In this document: in pieces, positions 8,433 through 17,418 of the stretch
Position numbering within the stretch: the first letter of the stretch is position 1
Layout: the number at the start of each line of letters is the position of its first letter
Source: Mesorhizobium sp. LNHC252B00
GTDB lineage: Bacteria > Pseudomonadota > Alphaproteobacteria > Rhizobiales > Rhizobiaceae
Length of the DNA stretch: 39,809 bases
Reading direction: 5' to 3'
NCBI RefSeq assembly: GCF_000502955.1
Contig: NZ_AYWO01000018.1
Location: 1-39,809, forward strand
Notes under the pieces: model-generated
Seen by the model: the letters and a program-made list of their open reading frames with translations, nothing else
Databases searched by the model: none
What the model was told of the DNA's origin: nothing
Made by a program: the position numbers and the translations under genes

Positions 8433-8684
8433 ATGGCGGAACGCCAGGACAGCGAGAAGGAATCGCGCCGCATCCTCGAGCGCGTTGCCCAAGAGACGGA
8501 TCCGGCCGGCAACTCGTTTGTCGCGCGGGCCACGAAAGGCATGCACGATCACGTCACCGCGGCCGATGCCGATCGTGCCGATCCGATCGAAGTCTGGGGC
8601 ACCCGCATTGGCCGGACACTTGGCCTGCTGCTGGCGCTGGGCCTGATGGTCTGGCTCGTGCTTTACGTCATCCGGGGCAGTTAG
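8433..8684 (+). CDS. small single-pass membrane protein
   Basis: An 83-residue protein of unknown function. It has a charged N-terminal half (ERQDSEKESRRILERVAQET), a middle part (FVARATKGMHDHVTAADADRADPIEVWGTRIGR), and one C-terminal transmembrane helix (TLGLLLALGLMVWLVLYVI, about 61-79). It should be anchored by the C-terminus with the charged part in the cytoplasm. Start ATG 8433 has AGGAC 8 bases upstream. It ends 13 bp before pdxY and may share its transcript. Confidence 0.75.
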   Translation: MAERQDSEKESRRILERVAQETDPAGNSFVARATKGMHDHVTAADADRADPIEVWGTRIGRTLGLLLALGLMVWLVLYVIRGS

Positions 8685-8697
8685 GAATCAAGCAACA

Positions 8698-9582
8698 ATG
8701 AGCGCCGAACCAACCGACGCGCCGCGTGCGGTCATCGTCATTTCCAGCCATGTCGCGCGCGGCTCGGTCGGCAACCGCGCCGCCGTGTTCGCGCTGGAGA
8801 CGCTGGGCTTCCCGGTCTGGGCAGTACCGACGGTCATCCTGCCCTGGCATCCCGGCCACGGGAGGGCGACGCGCATCGTGCCGCCGCTCGACCAGTTCAA
8901 GGCTTTGATGGCCGATCTGGAGCGCGCGCCGTGGCTGGGTGAGGTCGGCGCCGTGCTATCCGGCTATCTCGGCGAGGCCGGCCAGGCCGAGGCGGTCGCC
9001 TCGCTGGTCGCCGCGGTGAAGGCAAGGACGCCTGACGCCGTCTATATCTGTGATCCGGTGATGGGTGATTCGGGCGGCCTCTATGTGCCCGAACCGACCG
9101 CCATCGCCATGCGAGACCGGCTGATGCCGATCGCCGACATCGCCACCCCCAATCGCTACGAACTGGAATGGATGGCCGGCGCTCCATTGCCCGACTTGAA
9201 ATCGGTGATCGCGGCCGCCCTTCATGCCGGACCATCAACCATGCTGGTCACCTCGGCGCCGTCGATGATGACGGGCGGTACCGGCAATCTTATGCTCGAT
9301 GGCAGCCAGGCCTTGCTGGCCGAGCATCGCCTGATCAACAAGCCGCCGAATGGCCTGGGCGATCTGACCGCAGCGGTCTACCTTGCGCGCATCCTGTCCG
9401 GTCAGCCGCCGATCAAGGCGCTGCAGTCGACGACGGCGGCGGTCTACGAGATCCTGGCGCGCACCGCCAAGCGCGGCGGCGACGAACTGCAGCTCGAAAC
9501 CGATGCGCAGAGCCTGTCGCACCCGATGGCAATGGTGCAGCTTCGCCACCTCACGCATCCAGGGCGGGACCGCCGGGCGTGA
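8698..9582 (+). CDS. pdxY: pyridoxal kinase (PdxY/PdxK type)
   Basis: A 294-residue ribokinase-fold kinase of the vitamin B6 salvage pathway, phosphorylating pyridoxal (and possibly related vitamers) with ATP in the cytosol. Recognisable segments: VIVISSHVARGSVGNRAAVFALETLGFPVWAVPT, opening as in PdxY; DPVMGDSGGLYV (about 119-130); TPNRYELEWM; and the terminal nucleotide-binding motif, here NGLGDLTAA (218-226), where the widespread form is GTGD. The Asp base is kept. The start at ATG 8698 has TAGGAATC upstream. The stop overlaps the GTG of the following DUF429 gene. Confidence 0.9.
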   Translation: MSAEPTDAPRAVIVISSHVARGSVGNRAAVFALETLGFPVWAVPTVILPWHPGHGRATRIVPPLDQFKALMADLERAPWLGEVGAVLSGYLGEAGQAEAVASLVAAVKARTPDAVYICDPVMGDSGGLYVPEPTAIAMRDRLMPIADIATPNRYELEWMAGAPLPDLKSVIAAALHAGPSTMLVTSAPSMMTGGTGNLMLDGSQALLAEHRLINKPPNGLGDLTAAVYLARILSGQPPIKALQSTTAAVYEILARTAKRGGDELQLETDAQSLSHPMAMVQLRHLTHPGRDRRA

Positions 9583-10391
9583 TACCGACTAAGACCGTTC
9601 TTGTCGGCGTCGACGGCTGCAAGGCCGGTTGGATCGCCGTCCGGCACGACCCCGGTTCGACACTTCGTAACCCCCGTTCGATACTTCGTAACCCCGGTTC
9701 GATTGCTTCCGTCGCGGTCTTTGCAAGCTTCGCTGCCTTACTTGCCTCGCTCCCCGACGATGCTGTCATTGCTGTCGACATGCCGATCGGGCTGCCCGAA
9801 TTTTCGAGCAAAGGTGGGCGCGGCCCCGAAGCGCTGGTGCGCCCGCTGCTTGGGGCACGCCAATCCAGCGTCTTCTCGATCCCGTCCCGCGCCGCGCTCT
9901 ATGCCGACACCAGCGACTTCACCACCATCGAAGCCTGGTATGCCGCTCACATCAGGGCAAGCGAGGTGGCCAAAGCCACATCCGACCCGCCGCGCGGCGT
10001 TTCGATCAAGGCGTTCGGCATTTTTGCCAAGATCCGCGAGATCGACGCACTGCTGATTGCGCGGCCCGATTTGCGCGGCCGTGTGTTCGAATCGCATCCG
10101 GAGGTCGCCTTCTGCCGGCTGAATGGCGATCAGGCCATGCGGCTGCCGAAGAAGATCAAGGGCAGCATCAATCCGGACGGCATGGCGGAACGCAAGGCGC
10201 TGCTCTGCCGGCACGGCTATGAGATGGGCTTCCTCGACCAGCCGCCGCCACGCGGTGCGGCCGCCGATGACTTCCTTGACGCGGCGGCGATGATGCTGAT
10301 CGCCGGCCGCATCGCCGATGGCGTGGCACGGCCGTTTCCCGATCCACCGCTCATCGATCGTGTTGGCATACCGGTTGCCATTTGGGCGTGA
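9579..10391 (+). CDS. DUF429 family protein (predicted RNase H-like fold)
   Basis: A 270-residue DUF429 protein. It starts at GTG 9579, overlapping the pdxY stop (GTGA) and preceded by AGGGCGGGA. The N-terminus VLVGVDGCKAGWIAV and the following DDAVIAVDMPIGLPE hold the acidic pairs expected of an RNase H-like fold. RVFESHPEVAFCRLNG and AAADDFLDAAAMMLIA are typical conserved C-terminal segments. Function is uncharacterised in the family. A 21-bp tandem repeat inserts a GSTLRNP-RSILRNP stretch after strand 2 (about residues 25-41). Coupling to pdxY may be conserved but is not evidence of a B6 role. Confidence 0.85.
   Translation: MIPTKTVLVGVDGCKAGWIAVRHDPGSTLRNPRSILRNPGSIASVAVFASFAALLASLPDDAVIAVDMPIGLPEFSSKGGRGPEALVRPLLGARQSSVFSIPSRAALYADTSDFTTIEAWYAAHIRASEVAKATSDPPRGVSIKAFGIFAKIREIDALLIARPDLRGRVFESHPEVAFCRLNGDQAMRLPKKIKGSINPDGMAERKALLCRHGYEMGFLDQPPPRGAAADDFLDAAAMMLIAGRIADGVARPFPDPPLIDRVGIPVAIWA
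9650..9702 (+). repeat. 21-bp tandem repeat inside the DUF429 gene
   Basis: About two and a half copies of a 21-bp unit (ccccggttcgacacttcgtaa, with two changes in the second copy) at 9650-9670, 9671-9691 and partial from 9692. The period is a multiple of three, so the frame is kept and seven residues repeat (GSTLRNP, RSILRNP, GSI). Confidence 0.85.
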
Positions 10392-10537
10392 GGGTGCCTG
10401 CGAGAGTCGCGCTTCGTGCCTGGCTTTTACGACGAGCTCCCACAATTCTGCATTGCTCGCTACGGGCTTTTGCCGCTAGAGGCTTGTCTCGACTGCAACG
10501 AGCTGCCGCCTCCAACCCGGAAAGGCCTTAGCCGCCC

Positions 10538-11182
10538 ATGCCTCACCTCCCCGACCATCTCCTCGCCGGCTATCGCAATTTCATGAGCGGCCGCTACCTC
10601 ACCGAGAGCGGACGCTATCGCGAGCTCGCCCGCGAAGGCCAGGCGCCGGAGACGATGATCGTTGCCTGTTGCGATTCCCGCGCCGCACCCGAAGCGATCT
10701 TCGACGCCGGACCTGGCGAACTCTTCGTGGTGCGCAACGTCGGCAATCTTGTGCCGCCCTACGCGCCTGACGGCGAATTCCATTCGACCTCCGCCGCGCT
10801 CGAATTCGCCGTGCAGAGCCTCAAGGTCAAGAACATCGTCGTCATGGGCCATGGCCGCTGCGGCGGCATCCGCGCTGCGCTCGACACCAATTTCGCACCG
10901 CTGTCGCCCGGCGACTTCATCGGCAAGTGGATGAGTCTGATCGCGCCGGCGGCCGAAACCGTCTCCTCCAGCACCTTCATGACGGCGACGGAGCGCCAGA
11001 CCGCGCTGGAGCGCATCTCGATCCGCTATTCCATTGCCAATCTCCGGACCTTTCCGTGCGTCTCGATCCTCGAGGGCAAGGGGCGGCTGTCGCTGCACGG
11101 CGCCTGGTTCGACATTTCGACTGGTGAACTCTGGGTGATGAACAAGGAAACCGGCGATTTCGAACGGCCGGAGCTGGGATGA
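10538..11182 (+). CDS. beta-class carbonic anhydrase
   Basis: A 214-residue cytosolic zinc enzyme interconverting CO2 and bicarbonate. The beta-CA ligands are visible: Cys44 in CCDSR (with the Asp46-Arg48 dyad) and His105/Cys108 in GHGRCGG. RNVGNLVPPY (66-75) is also diagnostic. It has the short bacterial length. Start at ATG 10538 with GGAAAGG some distance upstream. The stop overlaps the start of the next gene by four bases (ATGA), so the two are translationally coupled. Confidence 0.95.
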   Translation: MPHLPDHLLAGYRNFMSGRYLTESGRYRELAREGQAPETMIVACCDSRAAPEAIFDAGPGELFVVRNVGNLVPPYAPDGEFHSTSAALEFAVQSLKVKNIVVMGHGRCGGIRAALDTNFAPLSPGDFIGKWMSLIAPAAETVSSSTFMTATERQTALERISIRYSIANLRTFPCVSILEGKGRLSLHGAWFDISTGELWVMNKETGDFERPELG

Positions 11183-11610
11183 AGAGAGCGCGCAAGGCGG
11201 TGAATATCAGGTCGATCGTTTTGACGGCGACCGCGCTGCTGATCGCGACTATTGCCGCACGCGCCGATGACCGCGCCACCATCAGCCGCTGGTATTCGGC
11301 GTTGCTGGTCGCCGACCGCACCGAGCTGTCCGACCTGCTCTCCGATGATGTCCGCATCAAGCTGGACGATCTCGGAATTGTGCAAAGCAAGCAGGAATTC
11401 ATCGCCTCGATCGACGAATGGAAAGGCGCGGTTGCCGGTGCTGCGATCCGGCACCGGATCGAGAAGAGCGAAGGCGGCGTCACCACGGTGGTCGCCTGCT
11501 ACGACTTTCCAAACAACGACATGCTGACGCACGAAAGCTTCGCGGTGGCCGACAACCGCATCACCGCCAGCTCGCAAGTGGCGATCGCCGAGAACTGCGA
11601 CGGCTTTTGA
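11179..11610 (+). CDS. secreted small protein, NTF2/SnoaL-like (putative)
   Basis: A 143-residue protein with a basic N-terminus and a signal peptide (SIVLTATALLIATIAARADD, cleavage expected near ARA-DD at about residue 30). The mature part, ATISRWYSALLVADRTELSDLLSDDVRIKLDDLG then a beta-rich second half, looks like an NTF2/SnoaL-type alpha+beta barrel; this fold assignment is tentative. ATGA overlap with the carbonic anhydrase gene implies co-expression. The mature protein has two cysteines (VVACYDF and AENCDGF), which could form a disulfide. Confidence 0.75.
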   Translation: MKRARKAVNIRSIVLTATALLIATIAARADDRATISRWYSALLVADRTELSDLLSDDVRIKLDDLGIVQSKQEFIASIDEWKGAVAGAAIRHRIEKSEGGVTTVVACYDFPNNDMLTHESFAVADNRITASSQVAIAENCDGF

Positions 11611-11707
11611 AGTTGATATCGGACACCTGCTGTATTGCGGGTCCGCCGGTCGCGTCCTACATCGGTAGCGACCCACCCTGCCTGCCATCACCAGCGAAAG
11701 ACCGTCC

Positions 11708-13762
11708 ATGCATTCCACGAAAGCCGTCGACCTCGCCGCCCATCCGCTGACTGCGTGGCAAGGACCGCTCGGCCTGCCCGATTTTACGCGCATTGGCGAC
11801 GGCGATTTTTCCCCGGTCTTCGATGCGGCGCTGAAGGCGCATGAGGCCGAGATCGAAGTGATCGCCAGCAACGAAGATACGCCGACCATCGACAACACGC
11901 TTGCCGCGTTGGAACTCGGCGGCGAGGCGCTCGACCGTGTCTCGTCGATCTTCTGGTGCCGCGCCGGCGCCTACACCAATGAAACGATCCAGGCGCTGGA
12001 GCGCGACATCTCGCCAAAGATGTCCAGGCATTTCTCGGCGATTTCGATGAATGAGAGGCTGTTTGCCCGCATCGACGATCTCTACCAGCGCCGCGAGAGC
12101 CTGAAGCTCGATGCCGAGACCCTGCGGGTCCTGGAAAAGACCTGGAAGGGTTTTGTACGATCCGGCGCCAAGCTCGACGCCGACGGCAAGAGGCGGCTGG
12201 CAAAGATCAACGAGGAGCTGTCCTCGCTCGGAACGACTTTCGGCCAGAATGTGCTTGCCGACGAGCGCGACTGGGCGCTGTTCCTCGACGAGGCCGATCT
12301 TGCCGGCCTGCCGGACTTTCTGAAAAGCTCGATGGCCGAGGCGGCCGAAATGCGCGGCCAGAAGGGCCGCTATGCCGTCACCCTGTCACGCTCGATCTAT
12401 GAGCCATTCTCGACCTTCTCTGAACGCCGCGACCTGCGCGAAATCGCCTTCCGCGCCTTCACCATGCGTGGCCAGAATGGCGGCGCCACCGACAACACAT
12501 CCGTAGTGCGCGACATGCTGAAGCTGCGCGCCGAAAAGGCAAAGCTGCTCGGCTACGGCTCCTTCGCCGCGCTGAAGCTCGACGACACCATGGCCAAGAC
12601 GCCGGAGGCAGTGCACGCGCTGCTTGATCCGGTGTGGGAGAAGGCGCTGGAAAAGGCAGCGGCCGACCAGACCGACCTGCAGCGGCTGGCGACGCAGGCG
12701 GGCAGCAACGAAAAATTCGCCGCTTGGGACTGGCGCTTTTACCAGGAGAAACTGCGTGCGGAGAAGTTCGCCTTCGACGAGGCCGAGCTTAAACCCTATT
12801 TGCAGCTCGACCGGATCATCGACGCCTGCTTCGACGTGGCGACACGGTTGTTCGGCATCACCTTCGAAGAGAAAAAGGGTATCGCCGCCTGGCATCCCGA
12901 CGCGCGTGTCTTCGTGGTTAGGAATGCCGATGGCAGTGAGCGAGGCCTGTTCCTCGCCGATTATTTCGCGCGGCCGTCAAAGCGCTCCGGCGCCTGGATG
13001 AGCGCGCTGCAATCCGGCTATGGGCTCGGCCACGGCTCGAAACCGGTGATCTACAACATCATGAACTTCGCCAAGCCGCCTGTGGGCGAGCCGGCTCTGC
13101 TGTCGGTCGATGAGGCGAAGACGCTGTTCCACGAGTTCGGCCATGCGCTGCATGGCATGCTGACCGACGTCACCTGGCCGTCGGTCGCCGGAACCTCGGT
13201 CAGCCGAGATTTCGTCGAACTGCCCTCGCAGCTCTACGAGCACTGGCTGACCGTGCCGGCTGTGCTGGAAACGCACGCGTTGCACGTCAAGACCGGCAAG
13301 CCGATGCCCAAGGCGCTGCTCGATAAGATGCTGGCCGCGCGGACTTTCGGCGCTGGCTTTGCAACAGTGGAATTCACCGCATCTGCCTTGATGGACATGG
13401 CCTATCATGCGCGGCCGGACGCGCCGCAGGAGCCGCTTCGTTTCGAAGCCGAAACGCTCGAAAAGCTTGTCATGCCGGACACCATCGCCATGCGCCATCG
13501 CACCCCCCATTTCGGCCACGTGTTTTCCGGTGACGGCTACTCCGCCGGCTATTACTCCTACATGTGGTCGGAAGTGCTCGACGCCGACGCCTTCGCCGCC
13601 TTCGAGGAAACCGGCGACCCCTTCAACCCGGCGCTCGCCGAGCGGCTACGCAAGAACATCTATGCCGCCGGCGGCTCGAAGGACCCGGAGGAGCTTTATA
13701 CGGCCTTCCGCGGCAAGATGCCGTCCCCGGAAGCGATGATGGTGAAGCGGGGATTGGTGTGA
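11708..13762 (+). CDS. dcp: M3 family oligopeptidase (peptidyl-dipeptidase Dcp type)
   Basis: A 684-residue zinc metallopeptidase of the thimet-oligopeptidase family, close to E. coli Dcp in length. The zinc motif HEFGH is at residues 475-479 (in TLFHEFGHALHGMLTDV), and the second-shell and substrate segments SGTSVSRDFVELPSQ-like and FGHVFSGDGYSAGYYSYMWSE follow in the family order. No signal peptide is seen, so it should act in the cytoplasm on short peptides. The start at ATG 11708 is preceded by GCGAAAGA. The gene is monocistronic and followed 7 bp later by palindromic repeat copy 3. Confidence 0.93.
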   Translation: MHSTKAVDLAAHPLTAWQGPLGLPDFTRIGDGDFSPVFDAALKAHEAEIEVIASNEDTPTIDNTLAALELGGEALDRVSSIFWCRAGAYTNETIQALERDISPKMSRHFSAISMNERLFARIDDLYQRRESLKLDAETLRVLEKTWKGFVRSGAKLDADGKRRLAKINEELSSLGTTFGQNVLADERDWALFLDEADLAGLPDFLKSSMAEAAEMRGQKGRYAVTLSRSIYEPFSTFSERRDLREIAFRAFTMRGQNGGATDNTSVVRDMLKLRAEKAKLLGYGSFAALKLDDTMAKTPEAVHALLDPVWEKALEKAAADQTDLQRLATQAGSNEKFAAWDWRFYQEKLRAEKFAFDEAELKPYLQLDRIIDACFDVATRLFGITFEEKKGIAAWHPDARVFVVRNADGSERGLFLADYFARPSKRSGAWMSALQSGYGLGHGSKPVIYNIMNFAKPPVGEPALLSVDEAKTLFHEFGHALHGMLTDVTWPSVAGTSVSRDFVELPSQLYEHWLTVPAVLETHALHVKTGKPMPKALLDKMLAARTFGAGFATVEFTASALMDMAYHARPDAPQEPLRFEAETLEKLVMPDTIAMRHRTPHFGHVFSGDGYSAGYYSYMWSEVLDADAFAAFEETGDPFNPALAERLRKNIYAAGGSKDPEELYTAFRGKMPSPEAMMVKRGLV

Positions 13763-13769
13763 TTAGCCA

Positions 13770-13917
13770 ATCTCCCCCCTTGAGGGGGAGATGGCCGCGA
13801 AGCGGCCAGAGGGGGTCGTTGCGCGTAAAGCGCCGACCTCGCGCAGAAGAAGGCCGAGCCCGGTCGTACCGACCCCCTCTGTCGCCTTCGGCGACATCTC
13901 CCCCTCAAGAAGGGAGA
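13770..13917. repeat. mosaic palindromic repeat, copy 3
   Basis: The same arrangement as copy 1, with hairpin modules outward and a central segment containing gcgccgacctc and cggtcg-taccgac. The variable stems are ggccgcgaagcggcc (left) and gtcgccttcggcgac (right), i.e. the two stem types of copy 1 in exchanged places. The right end is degenerate (aagaagggaga). It separates the convergent dcp and M81 genes, and its last bases supply the stop codon of the M81 gene. Confidence 0.85.
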
Positions 13918-15401
13918 ACAGCAGCGTCACCCTTCCACGGATCCGCCACCCTCGGCCAGATCGGCCGCGTCAGCTTGGTGTAGTTGGTCACCGCTGGATT
14001 GCTCGGATACGAACTCGGCGCCGAGACATAGATGATCTCGGCAGCGATCGGCTCGAAGCCGGCGTAGAAATGATTGGTCGACTTGATCAGCAGCATGTCT
14101 TTGGCCAGCGGATCGACGCCGATATTGGAAAAGATATCCGGCTCGAAGGTCTGCGTGCGATTGGTGTTGAGGATGATGTCGACCTCGGTGCCTTCGATGC
14201 GAACCAAGGCCGCCGGCCCAAGCGTCACCCGGCTCGGCCCGAAACTTTGCCAACCCTCCGCAACCGCCCTCAGCACCTTGACCCGTGCGTCGATCGGCTC
14301 GCCGGCCTGCGGTCCGGCCTTGCCGCCGAAACGCAGGTCGATGACCGCGCCTTCGCCGGCCGCCAGGCAAAAGGTAACGGCAATCGGATCCCAGATCGTG
14401 GCAACGCCGACATTGTTCAGCCCACGCTCCAGCATCTGGCGCAGCACGAAGGTGCCGTCGCCGGGAACGCCGCCGCCGGGATTGTCCCAGATGTCGGCGA
14501 TGACCACCGGCTTGCCTGGATTTTCCGCGCACACAGCCAGCGCCCGATTGATGCCGTCGGCGGTGCTCAGCATCGTCATTGCCGTCTTCTCGCGCAGCGC
14601 ATAGAGTTCGCGCCCCAGCCGTTCCGCCAGCGCGTCGCCCTTGGCCTTGTCATTGTCGGTGACGACCAGGATGCGCGTGCCCATCTCGGCCACATCGGCG
14701 GCCATGAAGCCATGGATGACCGAGACCGACAGCACCCCGTTCTTGCCGTGCAGTGCCTTGATGCGGTCGATGAAGGAGCGCATCGGCTCGCGGCTGGTCG
14801 GCAGCACCTGGATCATGCGGCAATCGAAGGTCGAGATGACCGGCTTGATCTCGCCGCGCACCGCTGCCAGGCCTAGCTCGACGACATGTTCGCCGCGCTC
14901 GTAGAAATCGGTGTGTGGAAATTCGAGGAAGTAGGCGAGGATGTCTGAGGCCGCGACGCGCTTCGGCGTCAGATGGCTGTGCGGATCAAGTTCGACAGCG
15001 ATCACCACCTCCGGACCGACCATGTCGCGGACGCGTTCGAGCAGATCGCCTTCGCAATCATCATAGCCTTGCGCCACCATCGCGCCATGCAGGCCGAGGA
15101 TGACGGCATCGACCGGCAGTGCTGCCTTGAGCTGGCCCAGGATCTCGTCGCGTAGCGCCTCATAGGTCTGCCGCTGCACCAGGCCGCCCGGCTCGGCCCA
15201 GGTGGCGGTGCCCTCGATGACGGTGAGGCCCTCTGCGGCCGCGCACCGGCGCAGCGCGACCATCGGCGACGAGCACAGGGTCGGCGTTTCCGGATGCTTG
15301 CCGGGCCCGGCATAGAAGGCCATCTCGAATGACGCCCGGTCGGTCGGAACCGGCGAGAACGTGTTGGTTTCCGTCGCCAATGAGGCGGTGAAAATGCGCA
15401 T
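13905..15401 (-). CDS. M81 family metallohydrolase (MlrC / microcystinase C-like)
   Basis: A 498-residue protein of the MlrC family (DUF1485 plus MlrC C-terminal domain), zinc-dependent hydrolases named after the enzyme that cleaves linear microcystin products. Signatures: RIFTASLATETNTFSPVPT at the N-terminus, LHGAMVAQGYDDCEGDLL, VELDPHSHLT (metal-binding Asp/His), FPHTDFYERG, and DIWDNPGGGVPGDGTF in the C-domain. The start ATG 15401 has GGAG 7 bases upstream; the frame is open further, but that overlaps the permease gene. The last residues (VLPS) and TGA fall in repeat copy 3. It is last in an ABC operon, so the substrate is presumably what that transporter imports. Confidence 0.88.
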   Translation of the reverse strand: MRIFTASLATETNTFSPVPTDRASFEMAFYAGPGKHPETPTLCSSPMVALRRCAAAEGLTVIEGTATWAEPGGLVQRQTYEALRDEILGQLKAALPVDAVILGLHGAMVAQGYDDCEGDLLERVRDMVGPEVVIAVELDPHSHLTPKRVAASDILAYFLEFPHTDFYERGEHVVELGLAAVRGEIKPVISTFDCRMIQVLPTSREPMRSFIDRIKALHGKNGVLSVSVIHGFMAADVAEMGTRILVVTDNDKAKGDALAERLGRELYALREKTAMTMLSTADGINRALAVCAENPGKPVVIADIWDNPGGGVPGDGTFVLRQMLERGLNNVGVATIWDPIAVTFCLAAGEGAVIDLRFGGKAGPQAGEPIDARVKVLRAVAEGWQSFGPSRVTLGPAALVRIEGTEVDIILNTNRTQTFEPDIFSNIGVDPLAKDMLLIKSTNHFYAGFEPIAAEIIYVSAPSSYPSNPAVTNYTKLTRPIWPRVADPWKGDAAVLPS

Positions 15402-15424
15402 GAAAGCTCCGTCGTGAATAGGCG

Positions 15425-16264
15425 CTATTTGACCGCTCCGAGCGCCAGCCCGCGAACGAGATAGCGTTGCAGCCAGATGAACAGGATCGCTACCGGCAAG
15501 GTCGCCAGCAACGTCGCCGCCATGACGTGGTGCCATTCGATCGTGTAGCGGCCGGCGACCAGCGAAAACACCTGGATCGGCAGCGTATAGCTTTCCTGGC
15601 TGCGCAGCATGGTGAGCGCCACGACGAATTCGTTCCAGGCGTTGATGAAGGTGAAGATCGCGGTCACCGCGACCGCCGGCAGGCAGAGCGGCAGGAACAC
15701 CTTGCGCAAGGTCAACCAGCGGCCGGCACCTTCCATCCAGGCCGCCTCCTCGAGATCGCGCGGAATGGTGTCGAAATAGCTCTGCAGCATCCAAACCGTG
15801 AAAGCGACGTTGAAGGCCATGTAGATGAAGCCGAGCGCCGTGGTGCTCTCGACAAGGCCCCAGGCGGCCATCAGCCGGAACAGGCCGAGCACCAGCACGA
15901 TCGGCGAGATCATCTGCGAGATCAGCAGGAACTGGCGCAAGGCGCCGTAACCGGCAAAGCGGAAGCGCGACATCGCATAGGCAGCCGGAACCGAGATCAG
16001 GATGGCGCCGACGGTGGCGATCACAGACACGTAGAGCGAATTGAGCAGCGCCTGGCCAAAGCCGGTCGCCACCCACATGTCGGAAAAATTCGACCAGCGG
16101 AATTCGCTCGGCCACCAAGTCGGTGACAGCACTTCCTGCCTGGGCTTGACCGCAGTCAGCAGCATCACGGCGAAAGGAAAGAGCGTCACCACGATCAGCG
16201 GCGTCAGCAGCAGCCAGGCAATGATCGAGCGCCTCAGTTTTCGCGTCATGAGCCGATTTGTCAT
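15425..16264 (-). CDS. carbohydrate-type ABC transporter permease (MalG-like)
   Basis: A 279-residue inner-membrane permease with about six helices. The binding-protein-dependent transport motif is present ([20 protein letters not shown], about 190-209), which docks the ATPase. The N-terminal sequence [21 protein letters not shown] and the W-x-x-F-x-x-F-like [11 protein letters not shown] place it in the MalG side of the CUT1 class. Its ATG at 16264 overlaps the stop of the upstream permease (ATGA), so the pair is coupled. Partners: solute-binding protein at 17419-18651 and the ATPase encoded divergently at 19618. Confidence 0.93.
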   Translation of the reverse strand: MTNRLMTRKLRRSIIAWLLLTPLIVVTLFPFAVMLLTAVKPRQEVLSPTWWPSEFRWSNFSDMWVATGFGQALLNSLYVSVIATVGAILISVPAAYAMSRFRFAGYGALRQFLLISQMISPIVLVLGLFRLMAAWGLVESTTALGFIYMAFNVAFTVWMLQSYFDTIPRDLEEAAWMEGAGRWLTLRKVFLPLCLPAVAVTAIFTFINAWNEFVVALTMLRSQESYTLPIQVFSLVAGRYTIEWHHVMAATLLATLPVAILFIWLQRYLVRGLALGAVK

Positions 16265-17130
16265 GCGCGTTGCTCCCGCATTGCCAGCCGCACGTAGATC
16301 ATGGTGAAGACCAGCAATATGGCGAACATCACCAGCGACACCGCCGACGCTTCGCCCAGTTTGCCGATGCGGAAGGCCAGCTTGTAGAGATGGGTGACCA
16401 GGATGTCGGTCGAGTTGGCCGGGCCGCCTTGCGTCATCACCCAGATGATCGGGAAGGAATTGAAAACGTAGATGGTGTTGAGCACGATGGCGATGTTGAT
16501 GAATGGCTTCAGCAGCGGAAAGGTGATCTCGCGGAACTGCTGCAGCGGCGTCGCCCCCTCGAGTGCCGCCGCCTCGTAGAGGTCGTCCGGGATCGACGAC
16601 AGCCCACCGAGGAAGATCGTCGTCGTGAATGGCACAGTCACCAGGATGCCGATCAGCACCTGCATCGGGAAAGCGGTCTCGGCGCTCGCCAGCCACTGGA
16701 TGTTGTGGTCGATGAGGCCGAGGCCGATCAGCGCCGAATTCAGCATGCCGCTTTCGCCGCTCAGCGCCCAGCGCCAGACCACCGCGGTCATGGTCAGCGA
16801 CACCGCCCAGGGCAGCATGATGATGACGCGGGCGATGCCGCGGCCATAGAAATCGGTGTTGAGGATCATCGCCACCGGAATCGACAGCAAAAGCGCACCG
16901 CCGACGACCATCAAGGTCCACTGGCCGGTGCGCCAAAGAGCGGCCATGAAATCGGGATCGGCGGTGAGCGCTGCGAAATTGGCGAAGTCGTTGAATTCGC
17001 GCAGCTGGCCGAAGCGGTTGACCTCATGTGTCGAGATCTGGATCAGGTCCCAGACGGGCCAGAAAATAACGACCGCCGCCAGGAACAGGCTGGGCAAGGT
17101 CAGGAGATAGGGCAAGAAACGATTTTGCAT
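16261..17130 (-). CDS. carbohydrate-type ABC transporter permease (MalF-like)
   Basis: A 289-residue inner-membrane permease with six predicted helices and the EAA loop [19 protein letters not shown] (about 190-208). The opening [30 protein letters not shown] and the segment [22 protein letters not shown] are typical of the MalF-like subunit. It is the first permease after the solute-binding gene, from which it is separated by 288 bp containing a strong hairpin. The start ATG 17130 was taken as the first Met of the hydrophobic leader. Confidence 0.93.
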   Translation of the reverse strand: MQNRFLPYLLTLPSLFLAAVVIFWPVWDLIQISTHEVNRFGQLREFNDFANFAALTADPDFMAALWRTGQWTLMVVGGALLLSIPVAMILNTDFYGRGIARVIIMLPWAVSLTMTAVVWRWALSGESGMLNSALIGLGLIDHNIQWLASAETAFPMQVLIGILVTVPFTTTIFLGGLSSIPDDLYEAAALEGATPLQQFREITFPLLKPFINIAIVLNTIYVFNSFPIIWVMTQGGPANSTDILVTHLYKLAFRIGKLGEASAVSLVMFAILLVFTMIYVRLAMREQRA

Positions 17131-17299
17131 CGGCTGGGCTGTACCGTGTTTGCGGGCGGAGAGTGGATTGCGCTGCCTTAACAGATTGACTTAATCCCGC
17201 CTCGTTCTTCTCAAGGCACCGCTTCAGGATTCCTTGCAACCGTCGGCGCGCCCCTCACCTGCCTGCCCGTCCTTCGCAGCAGTTGCGGAAGGGGGCCTT

Positions 17300-17327
17300 C
17301 CTCTCCCCCGTCGATCGGGGGGAGAGG
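17300..17327. terminator. intercistronic hairpin between solute-binding protein and permease genes
   Basis: cctctccccc (17300-17309) pairs with gggggagagg (17318-17327) across an 8-base loop. There is no T-run. Set downstream of the solute-binding gene on its transcript, it could cause partial termination or protect the 3' end of that message, giving more binding protein than permease, a common arrangement in ABC operons. This role is inferred. Confidence 0.5.
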
Positions 17328-17418
17328 AAAGGAGACTGGCTGGGGCGGCGCTGTCAAGTCTGCAAGATGTGGCGCGCCCGCCTGAGCGGAGCGCGCCACG
17401 GGCGCAGGGAGATACGCC

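Noticed and set aside
15402..16118. Extended M81 reading frame (over 700 residues)
   Set aside because: The extension is the antisense-free shadow of the permease gene in another frame; ATG 15401 has a ribosome site and the conserved family start.
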